Source: Ahniella sp. (lineage in GTDB: Bacteria; Pseudomonadota; Gammaproteobacteria; Xanthomonadales; Ahniellaceae). Taken from it: a stretch of 64,000 nt of DNA. Position 1 is the stretch's first letter, and every line of letters starts with the position of its first letter. The notes under the pieces are model-generated. The model did not search any database, was not told where the DNA came from, and worked only from the letters and a program-made list of their open reading frames with translations. A program made the position numbers and the translations under genes. The stretch lies in assembly GCA_016712105.1 (NCBI GenBank), contig JADJRU010000022.1:1-64000 (forward strand), in the 5' to 3' direction. This document shows positions 26,801 through 38,843 of the stretch, one piece after another.

Positions 26801-29800
26801 GACGGTCGTGAATTGCAAGGTGTAGCGGGTGAGGCAACGGTCGGGGAAAACGCCTTGATTGTCGCGGCCAAAGGCAAACTCGTTGATCCGCATGGGCGTC
26901 GCACCGAGGCTCACGCCAGCGAAGGAACGCGCGCTGCTGGCAATCCAGCTGTTGCCGTTGCCAAAGGTGGCGTCGTTGAGATGCGCGATGCTGTGCGCGT
27001 CATAGCCGGGTAGCACGTCTTTCGCGAATGCGGTGCCGCTGGGCGCCGCGTTGCCGGGGCCGAACGTGCCGCCTTCCTCCAGCAGCGTAAAGGCCGCCAC
27101 CGTTGAGCACAAGTCCGCCGGTACGCGTTGCAGTGAGGGTGTACGTCTTCTGCGTCGTGAAGTCCGGACGAGGTCACCACAATGCTGACGGGATTCGCGC
27201 CCATCACAAGCGGGATGCCGGGACTGTCGCCACCGTTGGTGGTGAAGTTGCCGTTCACGGTGATGCTCGCGAGCGGGTCGACGGCGGTGGGCATGACGTA
27301 GAGCAGCGCGACGTCGGGGCCAACGAAGATCTGGTAGCTCGTCGTGGCGCTGGTGAACGCAGGCGTCACATCGCCCGCGCTGACGCCGAGCGCGCTCAAG
27401 TTCGCGTCGTTGCTCGCCTGCTGGATGGTGAGCGCATAGTCCACACCAGTGGCTGTGCCGCCATAGATGTCGGTGGCCGTCACGGTGACGCTGAAAGTTC
27501 CCACCTGCGTGGGCGTCCCGCTGAGCGTGCCGTTGGCGGCGAGCGCGAGTCCACCCGGCAGTACTCCGCTGGCGAGCGCGAATGTGGATACCCCATTGCC
27601 GCCGCTGGACGTAAAGATCTGGCTGAACGGAACGCTCGTGCGGCCCGTGGTGGTCGCGGGGTTGTTCACGGTCATGACCGGATGCGAGAAATTCAGCGAG
27701 CTGACGGCGTCGGTGAAGAAGCCATTGGCGTCGGTCACTCTGACACTGAAGAAGGAAGGGCCCGCCTGCGTGGGAATGCCACTCACGACGCCGGAGCTGG
27801 ACAAGGTCAGTCCGGGCGTCAGTGCGCCGGGGGCGTTCGGCGTCAGACTCCACGTCACCGCACCGAACGCACCGCTTTGCGTGAAGGTGCCACTGTAGGG
27901 CTGGCCGACAATGCCGCTCGCATTCGGCGGGGGGCGTGATGGTGAACGCCGCCGCACCAATGGAGCTGACATTCAAGAATCGGCCCGGTGATCAGCGCCG
28001 TCTGGTTCGTCGCGCGGAGCCGATGGCACCCAGGTGCCAGTGGCTTGAAGGAGGCCGTTGATCGTGAAGCGCCGGATCGTGTCCGTGCCAGTGAAGGCGA
28101 GATGCAAGGTTGTGCCGGTGCCGAGCGCGACATCGGCGTCATCGGCGAGTGTCGGAAGGTTTACCGCGAGCGTGCCAGCGATGACCTGCGTGGCACCGCT
28201 GTAGCTGTTCGCCGCCGCGAGTGTGAGCGTCCCCGCGCCGGTCTTTGCCAGACCACCGGCGCCAGAAAGCGCGCCGTTGAAGGTGGCAGTCACGCCGCTG
28301 GTATCCACCAGCGACAGATTCGTCAGCGTCATCGGCATGGACGTCGTGAGGTCGCTGCCCGTGACTTTCAGAAGGCCGCCAGAGCAGTTGAACCTGCCGG
28401 CACCATTACCCTTGGCAATGCCAGCCGCGCCGCCAATATTGAGCGTGCCGCCGGGCCCCAGCGTGAACTCGCCCGTGCCCGACCTTTCCGAGCCGAGCAG
28501 CATTTGCGCGCTGCTCGTGATCGTGCCGCCCGCGCCCACGGTGACACCGCCGCTGCCGTTGTAGCCGATGAGCATGGTGCTGCCAACCGAGAGTGCAGAG
28601 CCTGCGCCGGTGACGCTGGCGAACCCGCTCGTGCCACCAGGCAGAACGGCAACGGCAAGCGAACTGGGCGTGCTCACCTGCGCGCCATTCTGCCACCGTG
28701 AGCGTACCCGTGCCGCCAACGCCAATTTCCATATAGCCCGCCGCACTGAGGGAAGTGCCTGCGCCATCCACCGTCACCGCGACATCGCGAGAGAACGTGC
28801 CACTGCTTTGGAGCGAGCCGCCGAGGATGGAAATCGGCCCCGTACCGAGCGCGTTCGCGGCGGACACCACGATGCCGCCGCCAAGGAGCGTGGAACCGCC
28901 CGCGTAGCTGCCGGGGGTGTTGAGATAAAGAATGCCGCCGCCAATTTTCGCGAAGCCGCCCGGGCGCTTAATGCGCCACCGAATACGCCGTCCACACCGC
29001 TCGTGTCGATCAGCGTGGTGTCGTTGAGCGTCATCGGCACGGTGGTGGTGAGGCTGCTGCCGGTCACTTTCAACGTGCCGCCGTTGAGGTAAAAGCCGCC
29101 TTCGCCCGTGCCGGTGCGGATACCGTCCGCGCCGCCGATGTTGAGCGTGCCGCCCGGCGCGAGCACAAACGCACCGCTGCCCCCCGGCAGTTCACCGAGC
29201 CGAAGCTGCTCGCCAACAGTGACCACACTGCCAGTGCCCACGGTCATCACGGCGGGGCCTTGATAGCCGACGAAAAGCTTGGAGCTGGCTGTGAGCGATG
29301 AGCCGCTCCCGGTAACATTCACCTCGCCTCTCGAACCCGGATAAACGGCGAGCGCCGTGGTCGTGCCGGAGGTCACTTGCCCGCCGCTGGTGATATTCAG
29401 CGTGCCGTTGCCACGGCTACCCACTTCCAGATAATCCGTGCTCGCGAGACGTGCGTTTGCACCGCTGACAGACATCATCGCGACGCTGCTCGGCGCTGCG
29501 CCAACGACGATTTGGGCCTTGCCCGTCGTCTGGCCCGGCACGGTGACGTTGCCGCCGCTCACAAACAGCCCGCCGGTCCACGGCTGCGTGCCGTTCAATG
29601 TCAGCGTACCCGTGCCGATCTTGGTCAGCGCACCCGCGCCCGTGACCGGTGCAGCGAAGCTCACGTTATTGGCGAGCGTATCGACCAATCCGCCACCCGC
29701 ACCAAGCTGCAGGCGCGAGCTCACGTCTACCGTATTGCCCGCTGCCCAGCGCAGGCCGCCACCGTCGAGGGTCACATTGCCGCTGCCAGGGCGGCCAGCG

Positions 29801-31275
29801 AGGCAAATTGCACGTAGCCGTCCTTCACGGTTGTGCCGCCTGCGTACGTGTTGCCGGGCGCGAGCGTCAACGTGCCCGCGCCATGTTTCGTCATGCCGCC
29901 CGTGCCGGCGAGCGGCGTGGCAAAGGTGACGTCGTTGCCATTCGAGTCGAAGCTGAAGTTATTGAGCAGACGCAAGCGCGAGGAAATGTCTACGCCGCTA
30001 CCCGGCGCCCAACGTAGCCCGCCGCCATTGAGCTGGATGTTTTTCAGACCCGTCGGCGGATCATTGCGGGCTGCTTGGTTGAGCAAGCCACCGTCGTTGA
30101 GATTGGCCGAGGCTGCAAACTCGATGAAGCCGCCGCGCACGATCGTGCCGTCGACCACACCGCCGCCACCGCCGCCGTTGTAGTTATCGCGCGTGAGTTT
30201 GAGAATGCCTGGCCCTTCCTTGATAAGCGTCTTGCCCCAAAGTCGCGAATGGATGACCGCATCCCCGCCGGCGGTGTCCACGATGGTGTTATTCACCCCG
30301 AAGCCCATGTTGCCCCCGGCGAACGTGAGAAAGCCGCCCGGGCGCACGCGGATTCTCGTGCCAGGAAATTGCACGGTGGGCAGGACGCCGATGTCACCAC
30401 CGGTGGAGAAAAAGACGCCATCCAGAGCCGGGCCGCCGTTGTCTGCGATGGTCAGGGTCGAGTTCCGCAGCGTCACCTCCGCCACGGGCAGGGGATTACC
30501 AGCGATGGCATCGTTGGCCAAACGCATCACACCGCCGACGTTGATGGCGCCACCATCGGCTGTGAATGTGCCGTTGCCAGCCTGCGCGATGCGGAGATTG
30601 CCGGCGATGTTAAAAACGGTCCCCGCGGTCTCGACGATGCCGAAGCCGTTAACCTTCGAAGTCACTGTCAAGTCTCCCGTGTTCACCACGGCGCCAGCCA
30701 GCCCTTTGAAGATGGCGGCATTGCCCACCGACTCGCCGAGTGCCGACGTCCAGCGCACTGGCGTTCAGTGTCGCGGCCCCGCCTAGCGTCAGTTCTGCCC
30801 CACGGCACCATCACCGGGACGGTCCCAGTTGATTCCGCCGTTGAACCTCAACTCCCTCTCAGCGACAATGCGCCGCTATCCAGAAAGGGAATCACGGTGC
30901 TGTTGATCGTGTTGGGGACGGTGCTGGACCCCAAGCCAAGGATATAGCTCCCCTGCAAAATCTGGAGGAAAGCGCCCGGGCTTGCCGTCAGCGTAACGCC
31001 ATTATACAAATTCAAGTACCGCCAATCCGCGGCACGGCGAGCGTGACCGCCACCGGTCCATAGATGATTGGATTGACGGAAGTGGCATTGGCATAGACGA
31101 CTGGCTGGCCGTTTTCATTGAGCCAATTCACGCTGGTCGCGTCCCACACCGTCGCCCCCGGCTGGAGGCTGTAGGTCTGCGCCCGCAGTGTTCCAGACTG
31201 GCTGAGCAGGAGGGTGGCGACGAGAGCGATGAGCTTTGAGCGCAGTTCACGCTTGGGTTCGAGAGCATCGAGCAT
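23884..31275 (-). pseudogene. Giant surface/secreted protein with autotransporter-type repeats, many frameshifts
   Basis: About 2,460 codons on the minus strand, starting MLDALEPKRELRSKL with a signal-like hydrophobic stretch. In order, split over alternating frames: beta-strand repeats like autotransporter passenger repeats (GAGTLTLAPGNTYAGGTTV near 29890, GAGTLTLAAANSYSGATQV near 28200), putative Ig (He_PIG) and cadherin-like modules (~27.9-27.2 kb), three discoidin-like modules ending (A/G)IDE(L/I)E(I/L)Y (~27.0, 26.4, 25.3 kb), a HYR-like module (~25.6 kb), a cadherin-like module (~24.8 kb), a DUF11-like module (ASP-free, SDLQIAKTNNRDSLLVGEQT, ~24.3 kb) and the tail GIFANGFE. At least a dozen frame changes are needed, near 31013, 30850, 30810, 30770, 29775, 28960, 28700, 28000, 27930, 27150, 26545, 25165, 24920 and 24500. 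No C-terminal beta-barrel is seen. Probably a large cell-surface protein, now decayed or badly sequenced. Confidence 0.75.
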
Positions 31276-31298
31276 GGCTGAGAAGTTCCGTAGTGTCC

Positions 31299-32526
31299 CT
31301 AGAACTCCTTAACGCAGTGGCGAGGCCCGATTATCATCATTCGATGAAAATCCTTGCGGTCATGCGAAAAATGAGATTTTTCCAGCGCTTGCGGAAAACC
31401 TCGATCTAGTCGTTGACGGGTGGCGCCGCTTGCACGCTCGTACCATCCGCAACCAGTGATTCCATGTTGCCGCCGAACAGGAAATCAGGCACACCCGACC
31501 AAGTGAACCCCAGAGCCAAAAGGACCACCGAACGCGTAGGTGCGGCTGTTTCCGTTTTGCAGATAGGCATCCAGCAGAAACTTGATCTTGCGCGGGCCGG
31601 CATCAAAATTCGCCAGATTCGGGTCGACAAAATCCTGGCCCTGGCAAATAGTACTCGCGCTCAATGCTCACGCCGGTGTCGATGGTGACGAAGTCCATGT
31701 AGCCGACGATGTAAACGAAGCCGGGCTCGTCAAGTTTGTATCCGATTGTGGACAATTGCAGTTCGTCGCCAGAGTTGAGCGAGGTTCTGCCGTCAGGCTG
31801 CCCATTGGCATCGAAGAGATCCAGTGAAACCGCTACGGCATCCCCGTCGGCGTTGGCGACAAACAGTAAATCCGAATCGGCAGCGCCATCGGGATAGGCA
31901 CTGTAGTCGGTGACTGGATCACGATAAAGCACATAGGGCAGCACATTGATCGAGCAAGGACTGGCCAGTGTGCATTCCGCGAGCACATTGGCGTCGCCGT
32001 TGAACTCGGGAAATGGATCATTGGCTGCTGGCACGTAGTTGCTGACAAACTCAAGCGACCCCATCAGGTACGGAATGCCTGGGCCGCTGCCATCAAAGTT
32101 GAGCCAATAGATGCGACGGTCCCATTCGGCGCGATAACGATTGCTGCTGCCCTCGCGCGTGACCTCGTATCCCCGCAGAAGAATTTGAAACAAACCCACC
32201 GAGGGGTAGTTCTGGGTGTACGAAACGTAGCCATCAACCCGGGTCCACTGGCCGTCGATTTCTCCCAGCAAGCCGATGCTACCGGCAGCCTGAGTGCCGT
32301 TGGCCTGACGCAGGGCGGCGATTTGCGGGTCTCGGTCCCATTGCGCCATGCGCTCGCGAAACATCTCCATCGAAATCGCGGTAAAGCCCGCCCGCCGTTC
32401 GGCCGAAGGGAATGTTGGGGTGACCGGTCCTACTGGGAAGTCCGAGGCAAAGGAAGACTCACCCGGTAGGGCGCAAGAGATCGCAAGAATGGCCATTGCG
32501 AGGATACGGCGGGCAGACAGGGTCAT
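31299..32526 (-). pseudogene. Secreted protein of unknown family, copy A, frameshifted
   Basis: It has a signal peptide (ILAMAILAISCALPGESSFA) and then a soluble domain with MEMFRERMAQWDRDPQIAAL, RRIYWLNFDGSGPGIPYLMG and YRDPVTDYSAYPDGAADSDL. Alignment by eye with copy B (32944-34161) shows frame changes near 31635 and 31510; the last frame ends ...CVKEF at 31299. GGAG lies seven bases before ATG 32526. The downstream surface-protein gene begins 23 bases later. About 400 residues; no family recognised. Confidence 0.7.
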
Positions 32527-32534
32527 TGGGAGCT

Positions 32535-32672
32535 CCGTTTGATGCGTGTGGAAGAAGGCTGCGAGTGGGTGCTGCGGCTTGCGGCAATTGGCAGCAAGCT
32601 CATGAGCGCAGACAAGCCGCCGAGAAGGTGCGAGGTGTGCGTGTAAACCGGTGCTCTGGCGGGCGACCAACC
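32535..32672 (-). repeat. Remnant of the Lnt-like gene 3' end
   Basis: The stretch holding AACCGGTGCTCTGGCGGGCG (32646-32665) and GAGTGGGTGC matches, with gaps, the 3' end of the Lnt-like gene at 34180-34340 (AACCGGTGCTCCGGCGGGCG). No open frame remains. It lies in the same order relative to the following secreted-protein gene as the intact Lnt-like gene does. Confidence 0.7.
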
Positions 32673-32674
32673 CT

Positions 32675-32920
32675 GACAGGCCGTTGTCACGCGATGGTCA
32701 GTGTCAGTTCCGCAGCGTCACCCGCGCCACTGGCCGCGGCGTGACCCCAACCGTCCGCAGTCGCATCACACCGCCGACGTTGAGTGAGCCACCGTCGGCC
32801 GTAAATGCGCCGCTGCCACCCTGCGCGATGCGGAGATTTCCTGGTTCCTGACTGGCTGAGCAGGAGGGTGGAGATGAGCCGTGAGCGCAGTTCACGCGTG
32901 GGTTCGAGAGCATCGAGCAT
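32675..32920 (-). pseudogene. Remnant of a second giant surface-protein gene
   Basis: From 32920 it reads MLDALEPTRELRSRL...LLLSQSG, nearly the same as the start of the full gene at 31275. It then jumps to NLRIAQGGSGAFTADGG and RPVARVTLRN, matching the full gene around 30610-30450. About 200 codons are deleted between, and the rest of the gene is missing. It is preceded, as in the full copy, by the end of a secreted-protein gene. Confidence 0.8.
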
Positions 32921-32943
32921 GGCTAAGAAGTTCCGTTGTGGCC

Positions 32944-34161
32944 TTAGAACTCATTGACGTCGTAGCGGGGCCAAATCATCTTCATTGGATGAAAGTTAGC
33001 CAGGCCGCTGGCATTGAACGCTTGAGCGCTTGCGCAAGCCTGATCTAGTCGTTGGCAGAAGAGCGCCGCTTGCACGCTCGTTCCGTCAGGCACCAAGACT
33101 TCCATGTTGCCGCGGAACAGGAAGTCCGGCACTCCAGACCAAGTGAACCCTAAATTGAAAGGACCACCGAACGCATAGCTGCTCGTGCTTCCGTTTTCTC
33201 GATAGGCTTCAAGCAAAAACTTGATTTTGCGCGGACCGGCATTGAGATTCACGAGATTCGGGTCCACAAAATCCTGGCCGGGCACGTAGTACTTTCGTTC
33301 GATGCTCACGCCAGTATCGATCGTGACGAAGTCCATGTAGCCCAGGACGTAAACAAAGCCCGGCTCGTCAAGTTTGTAACCAATGGTCGATAGTTTCAGT
33401 TCGTCGCCGGCGTTCATCGGGGTCCGACCGTCAGGCTCCCCGTTGGCATCGTAGAGATCAAGGACACTGCCACGGCATCCCCATTGGCGTTGGCGACAAA
33501 ATAAAGATCTGCATCGGCTGCACCCTCGGGATAGCCGCTGTAGTCGGTTACCGGATCACGATAGCTGACGAAGGGCACCCAGTTGAGCGCGCAAGGGCTA
33601 GTCGCCGTGCACGCTGCGATGACATAGGCGTCGCTATAAAACTCAGGAAAGCTATCATTCACTGCGGGTACGTAATTTGCTCGTCAACTCCAGCGCTGGC
33701 AGCAGATGCGGAACACCTGGGCCGTCGCCGTCAAAGTTGAGCCAATAGATGCGGCGGTCCCAGTCGGCGCGATAACGATTGCTGGTACCGTCGCGCGTCG
33801 TCTCGTATCCACGCAGCAGTATTTGAAAAAAGCCTACAGTCGGAAAGTCTTGGGTGTAGGTAACATAGCCATCGACACCGGTCCACTCACCTGCAATTTC
33901 CCCCAGCAAGCCGATACTGTCGGGGGCAGTGCCGTTGAGCTGACGTATCGCGGCAACCTGAGGGTCGCCCAATCGCGCCATGCGCTCACGAAACATATCC
34001 ATTGAGATCGCGGTAACCTGGGCACGCTGCGCCGCACCAGGACGTGGGGGTTGTACGGGAAAATAAAGATCAACACTGTTTCCGAAGGCCTGTGGTGCTG
34101 ACAGAGTACACGTCAGCATGAAGATGGCCATGGCGAGGTTACGGTGGGTGGGCTGGATCAT
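32944..34161 (-). pseudogene. Secreted protein of unknown family, copy B, frameshifted
   Basis: Paralogue of copy A: signal peptide (NLAMAIFMLTCTLSAPQAFG), MDMFRERMARLGDPQVAAI, RRIYWLNFDGDGPGVPHL, YRDPVTDYSGYPEGAADADL, GFTWSGVPDFLFRGNMEVL and the ending ...RYDVNEF. Frame changes lie near 33680 and 33465. Its ATG overlaps the stop of the Lnt-like gene as ATGA, so the two were co-translated. About 405 residues. Function unknown; co-occurrence with an acyltransferase and a surface protein suggests an envelope role. Confidence 0.7.
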
Positions 34162-35805
34162 TGGGTGTTCCTGTTGTGGCGGGTGATGGAAGATGGTGAG
34201 TGGGTGCGTCTCAGGTAGTGATGTGGGCGGTAGGCAGACAAGAGCCAGCCTGCGGCGATGAGCAACAGCACCATGGACGCGGGCAGCCAGGCGGCGATGG
34301 GCGCTAGGCGGGCGTGCAAAACCGGTGCTCCGGCGGGCGAGAAGACCGATTCGCAGTGCGCCTGGTGGCCAAAGCGCGCGCTAAGGCTGCGCTCCCGGCC
34401 AAGCGCGTCGATCCAACCCACCGGCCCGCGATTACTGGCGCGCACGATGGGCACACCGAACTCGACGGCACGCACCCGCGCCATGCCCTGATCCCAGATG
34501 TCGATCGGGTGGCGCGCGAAGGCGGCAAAACTGGCCATGTGGACGACGATGTTGCCGCCGGCGAGCACCCCCGCGCGGAAATGTGCGCGCGAATGCAACT
34601 CGTAGCACAGGGTGGGAATCAGTCGGCGCTGCGCGTCGAGGGTAAACACTTTACCGGGCGCTCCGACGGAGTAACGGCCCTCGCCCCACAATGGTTTTTC
34701 GTACAAGCACCAAACTCGACTTGGCGTGAAACGGCGTTTCCGTCTGTCCTGGGCGCAGCCATTCTGCGGTAAGTTGGTTGCGTGCTCCATTTCGCCGCTG
34801 GCATTGCATCATCAGCGGGAGCCCTAGCTTGTTCGCGAGTTGCGGACCTGCGGCACAAAGCTGCTCTTGGTGCACAGACTGCAACGGTGTTTCCGGCCAA
34901 ACCACCAGTTCGCAATTGGGTGCGCGCTGCAAACCGTCGCGACTAAGCTCGAGCGCAGATAACGTTGAATGCGCACGATCACGCGTCAACATGATCGGCG
35001 ATGCCAGCGCGGGAAGATCCAACTGCAGTGGCATGGCGGACAGACGTATCCCAGCGCCGTTTGCCTCGGCTTGCTCCAGGGCGTTGATGCGCCAATAGCC
35101 TTGGCCTGCGATGGCCAGCAGGCAAAGCGCCATGGGCACCAGGGCGAAGATGCGCTGCCGCATCGGCCTTTGGCTCTGCAGCAGACCTGCTAACAAGGCA
35201 CTAGGCCAAAGCACCACGAACAACACTAAGGGTTCACCGCCAATCGCTGCCAACTGCAGCATCGGCGCGTGCTCGACGATCATGCTTGCTGGCGTGTAAG
35301 CAAAGGGCGACCAGATACCGCAGATCAAACTGGCAAAGAACCGAGGCACGCAGCAACGCGACCCGCTGCAATCCACTGCGCGCAAGCACTGTAGCGCGCC
35401 GATCCAAGGCACCAAACAGCGCAATGGGATCGCGAAGATCAGAAAGAACAGCAGCGTATAGGCAACTAGCTTATCGCCTTGATAACCAGCCGCTGCGATT
35501 GCGGAATTGAAGGTACTCCAGCGTCCGGGCGCTATGTAGGCCATACCCATCACCAGCCCGGAAAGCGCCCCAGCCGCCGGTGCCAAGCGCGACAGTGACG
35601 CCAGCCATGGCGCGAAGGCCACCCACGCCAGCAAGGGATAGTTGCCGATACCCGGTGCCGCCAGTGCGATCAATCCTGCAGAAACGCCGATGGCACCGGT
35701 TGCTTGAAGACAGGACAGCGCCTTGTGGCGAACGTCGATGCGCCGCAAGGCGCCAGCGGTGAGCTGGTTACGCCGTTCCGGCGTTTCATCGAGCGCATCG
35801 AGCAT
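34158..35805 (-). pseudogene. Lnt-like apolipoprotein N-acyltransferase paralogue, one frameshift
   Basis: Lnt transfers an acyl chain to the N-terminal cysteine of lipoproteins in the inner membrane. This copy has several N-terminal helices, then a nitrilase-fold domain with the full catalytic set: Glu in ELVVWPETPLQS, Lys in YEKPLWGEG, Cys in PTLCYELHSR, and a final helix (AAWLPASMVLLLIAAGWLL). The two frames join if one extra base near 34705 is removed, giving about 549 residues. The first residues (MLDALDETPERRNQL) and upstream bases resemble the start of the giant surface gene. It sits in a sigma/kinase/secreted-protein cluster rather than with housekeeping lnt neighbours, so a specialised role is likely but unproven. 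Confidence 0.8.
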
Positions 35806-35809
35806 AAGT

Positions 35810-35890
35810 CAGCCGTTCCGTAGTCTTCCTAAACTACTTTAACGTGACAGCGCGACCGAATTATCATGAACCTATGAAATGTTGCCCTGT
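35810..35890 (-). repeat. Remnant of a secreted-protein gene tail
   Basis: The minus strand reads FHRFMIIRSRCHVKVV then stop, aligning with the ends FHRMMIIGPRHCVKEF (copy A) and FHPMKMIWPRYDVNEF (copy B). The bases up to the MLDAL start (GTTCCGTAGT, CATCGAGCAT) also match the other two junctions. It is a third copy of the same gene junction. Confidence 0.7.
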
Positions 35891-35952
35891 GACGCGAGCC
35901 ACGAAGGCCCGGCGCTCCGCTCAAGGACCACCCTGGCGCACTCGCGAGCAGC

Positions 35953-38675
35953 TTAGATCGACGCACCCAGCTTGCGCAGTCGATCCGCCCAGCGCCCGGC
36001 AGGATCGATCGCTGGTTTCACCTTCTGCGCAATCGCCATGGCAAGCTCTCGTGCTTGCTCGGGCTTGCCGCCGGCTTGAGCTAGCCATTCGGCGTAGTCG
36101 ACGTCGATCAGCCACACCTCCGGATCATGTTCTCCGCGTACGCTCACAATCTTTGCTTGCGCTTGCTTGAACAGCAAACGGGCTTGTTCGTGCTGCTCGC
36201 GCGCCAGTGCGATCCGGCCACGCTCGGCCAGTGTCCTACCGCTGCTGATGGGATCATCGGCCAAATGCGCGGGGCGTGATGGTGTCAATCGCTGCTTGCG
36301 CCGCAGCGATGTCTCCAGTTGTCGAGACAGGGCAGCGAGCTCAAGTTGGGCATCGATCAATCTTCGGGCGGCGTTGCCGCATCTGCCTGATACTCGGCAA
36401 GGACAAGTTTCATTGCCGCTTGCGCCCGATCCAGGTTGCCCAACAAACGTTCATTGTGCGCGACATGAAGACGCAGGCCTGTGAGCGTGATGTCGGTCGT
36501 TCGCGTTTGCTGCGCATGGATGGCGAGTTGCCGTTCGAATACCTTCAGCGCCGACTCATGCGCGCCAGCACCCTCATAGGTCACGCCCAAACCCAGCAAC
36601 GGCACCAAGCTCGCCACTGATTCTGGCCCGTCCAACTGCGCATGGATGTCCAGGCAAGCTTGAAAGACCGGGACCGCCTCCATGTGTCGCCCAGCACGCC
36701 GCAATATCGATCCCAGAGTATGCAGTGCATAACACCGTGGATGGCTGATATCGCCATAAAGAGCGGTACGCCGGGCAACCAATTCGTGCGCCAAAGCACA
36801 GCGGCGACCGCCTGATTAGATTGGGCAAGCCCAAGCACGCGCATTTCGAGTGCGTCGCTGACGCGGAAATGCCCGGCGCCCAAGTGTTGTGCAAACGACT
36901 TGGCCGCAAGTTCCGAATGCTCCAATACCAGATCAGCATGGCCACCAACGTCGCCGAAATAGCGCGCCAGATCCAGATGCACCACTCCCGCTTCAATGCT
37001 GTCTGCGCCGCCCAGACGCGTCGCCAGCTCCAGCGCTTTCGACAACATCGGCAATGCTTCTTCGGTCTCCCCCGAATAGCCGAGAATCGAGCCAAGCAGT
37101 CGCATACTGTGAACCCGTTCAGCACTCTCGACGGCGTAGCGCTCCCGTAGCTCAAGCGCTTCACGTGCAGGCGCCAGCGCCTTATTGAACTCGCCCATGT
37201 CATAAAGCGAATACGCTTTCTTGTGCAGCGCTTCGGCCAATAGCGGATGCCAGGACTGACGGCGCGCCTGCTCAATGGCTTCATCGAACAACGCCAGCGC
37301 CTGATCGCGCTTGCCGATACTCTGATAGACGGTGCCAAGAATGCTGGAGAGTTCTGTGTGTGAGCGTGGGTCGTCTTTCAGAGCGCCTTGTAATCGCTCG
37401 CGGCCGGCGTCCAAAAGAGCCGACACCGGCAGGTCGCGCTGTCCGGATATTTCCGGGTCGGCACCCTGGAACACCGACACCATGTAATCCTTGACCGCAC
37501 GAGAGGTTCTCTCGGCCCGGATTGCGTTATCCGTTGCTCGCGCATCTGCAGCGAAAACGTTGTCACCAATGCCAATACCCCGATGGCCGCTGCGCTCCAA
37601 CTCCAGTTGCGTCGCAACCATTTGCGAGCAATGTAGAACGCAGTGGCTGGCCGAGCCAGAACCACCTCATGTGCCAGATAACGGCGCAAGTCGGCAGCAA
37701 ATTCCGCGACGCTGCCGTAGCGATCAGCCACCTGCTGATGGGTTGCCCGTTCGATGATCGCCGCCAACTCGGCCGGCAGCCTGTGCAAAGGCGGCGCTGG
37801 TCATCGGGCCATTCAAGATCGAGTAGTTCAGTCAACACCAAACCCAAGCTGTAGATATCGCTTGCGGTACCGACTTGCCCACGCGCTTTCTGCTCGGGAC
37901 TGGCATAACGCGGGGGATAGGCGGCACCGGTCAGTGCGGTGTTGGTGTTGAGCACCGCGTCATCGGTCGAGCCGCCCCAATCGGCTGCATCCACTAGACG
38001 CGAGACACCAAAATCCAGCAGCACCGGTCGTCCGTCGCTGGTCACCAGAATGTTTCCGGGCTTCAAGTCACAGTGCACGATCAACTGCTGATGGGCATAA
38101 ACGACCGCTGCACAGACGTCGATGATGAGCCGCAGACGTGCCGCCAAGCTCAGCCCATGCTGGTCGCAATAGCGATGAATCTGCAGGCCTTGCACGTACT
38201 CCATGACCAGATAGGGCTGTCCCTGTGGTGTACTGCCGCCATCGTACAAACGGGCGATATTGGGATGCGTCAACGAGGCGAGAATCTGGCGTTCGCGCGC
38301 CAGATATCGCTGCTCGATGGCACTGGGCCGGCCCGACAGCAACTTGATCGCGGCGAGCTGATCGAACTGGCCATCACTTCGACGCGCGAGAAACACCTTG
38401 CCCATTCCGCCCTGGCCGATCTCTTCATGCAAGGTCCAGGCACCCAGTACGTCACCTGTGCACGGCGTTTCCGCAAGCGCTGCCAGCACCTTGAGCATGG
38501 GTTGTACGGTGTGATCGACATTGGCCATGGTCTTGTCGAGCAGCAAGTGCAGCTCCGCGAGCACTTCGCCGTCCTCTTGAAGCCGGCCCAATGCCGCGCG
38601 CTGCTCAGCGGCAGGCAAATCGCAGAGCTGGTCGAACAGGGCTTTGACGCGGGCGAATTGGTCGGGGCTCAGCAT
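35953..38675 (-). pseudogene. Ser/Thr protein kinase with TPR domain, frameshifted
   Basis: About 907 codons from ATG 38675. The kinase domain has GQGGMGKVFLARR, catalytic Lys in AAIKLL, catalytic loop HCDLKPGNIL (Cys replaces the usual Arg, a non-RD kinase), DFG and ASPEQ. A membrane helix (WSAAAIGVLALVTTFSL) near 37560 separates it from a TPR-rich C-terminus (EALHKKAYSLYDMGEFNKAL, YALHTLGSILRRAGRHMEAV). Frame changes lie near 37800, 37530, 36800 and 36360. It follows an ECF sigma factor gene, the same pairing as at 47191-50381. TPR kinases of this type probably signal to the partner sigma factor. Confidence 0.8.
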
Positions 38676-38843
38676 GTGTGCGCCACCGCAATGGATTGAG
38701 CGCGCAACAGGCCGTTCCACGCAGGAGCCCAGAAGGTTTGTATTCGCAATGGCATCACGCTTTTTTCCCTATACATTTTGATCCTGGCGCCTCAGCGCCA
38801 AGGCTCGCGATGATCCGCAACCGGAGCACGACGCGCACGCAAA

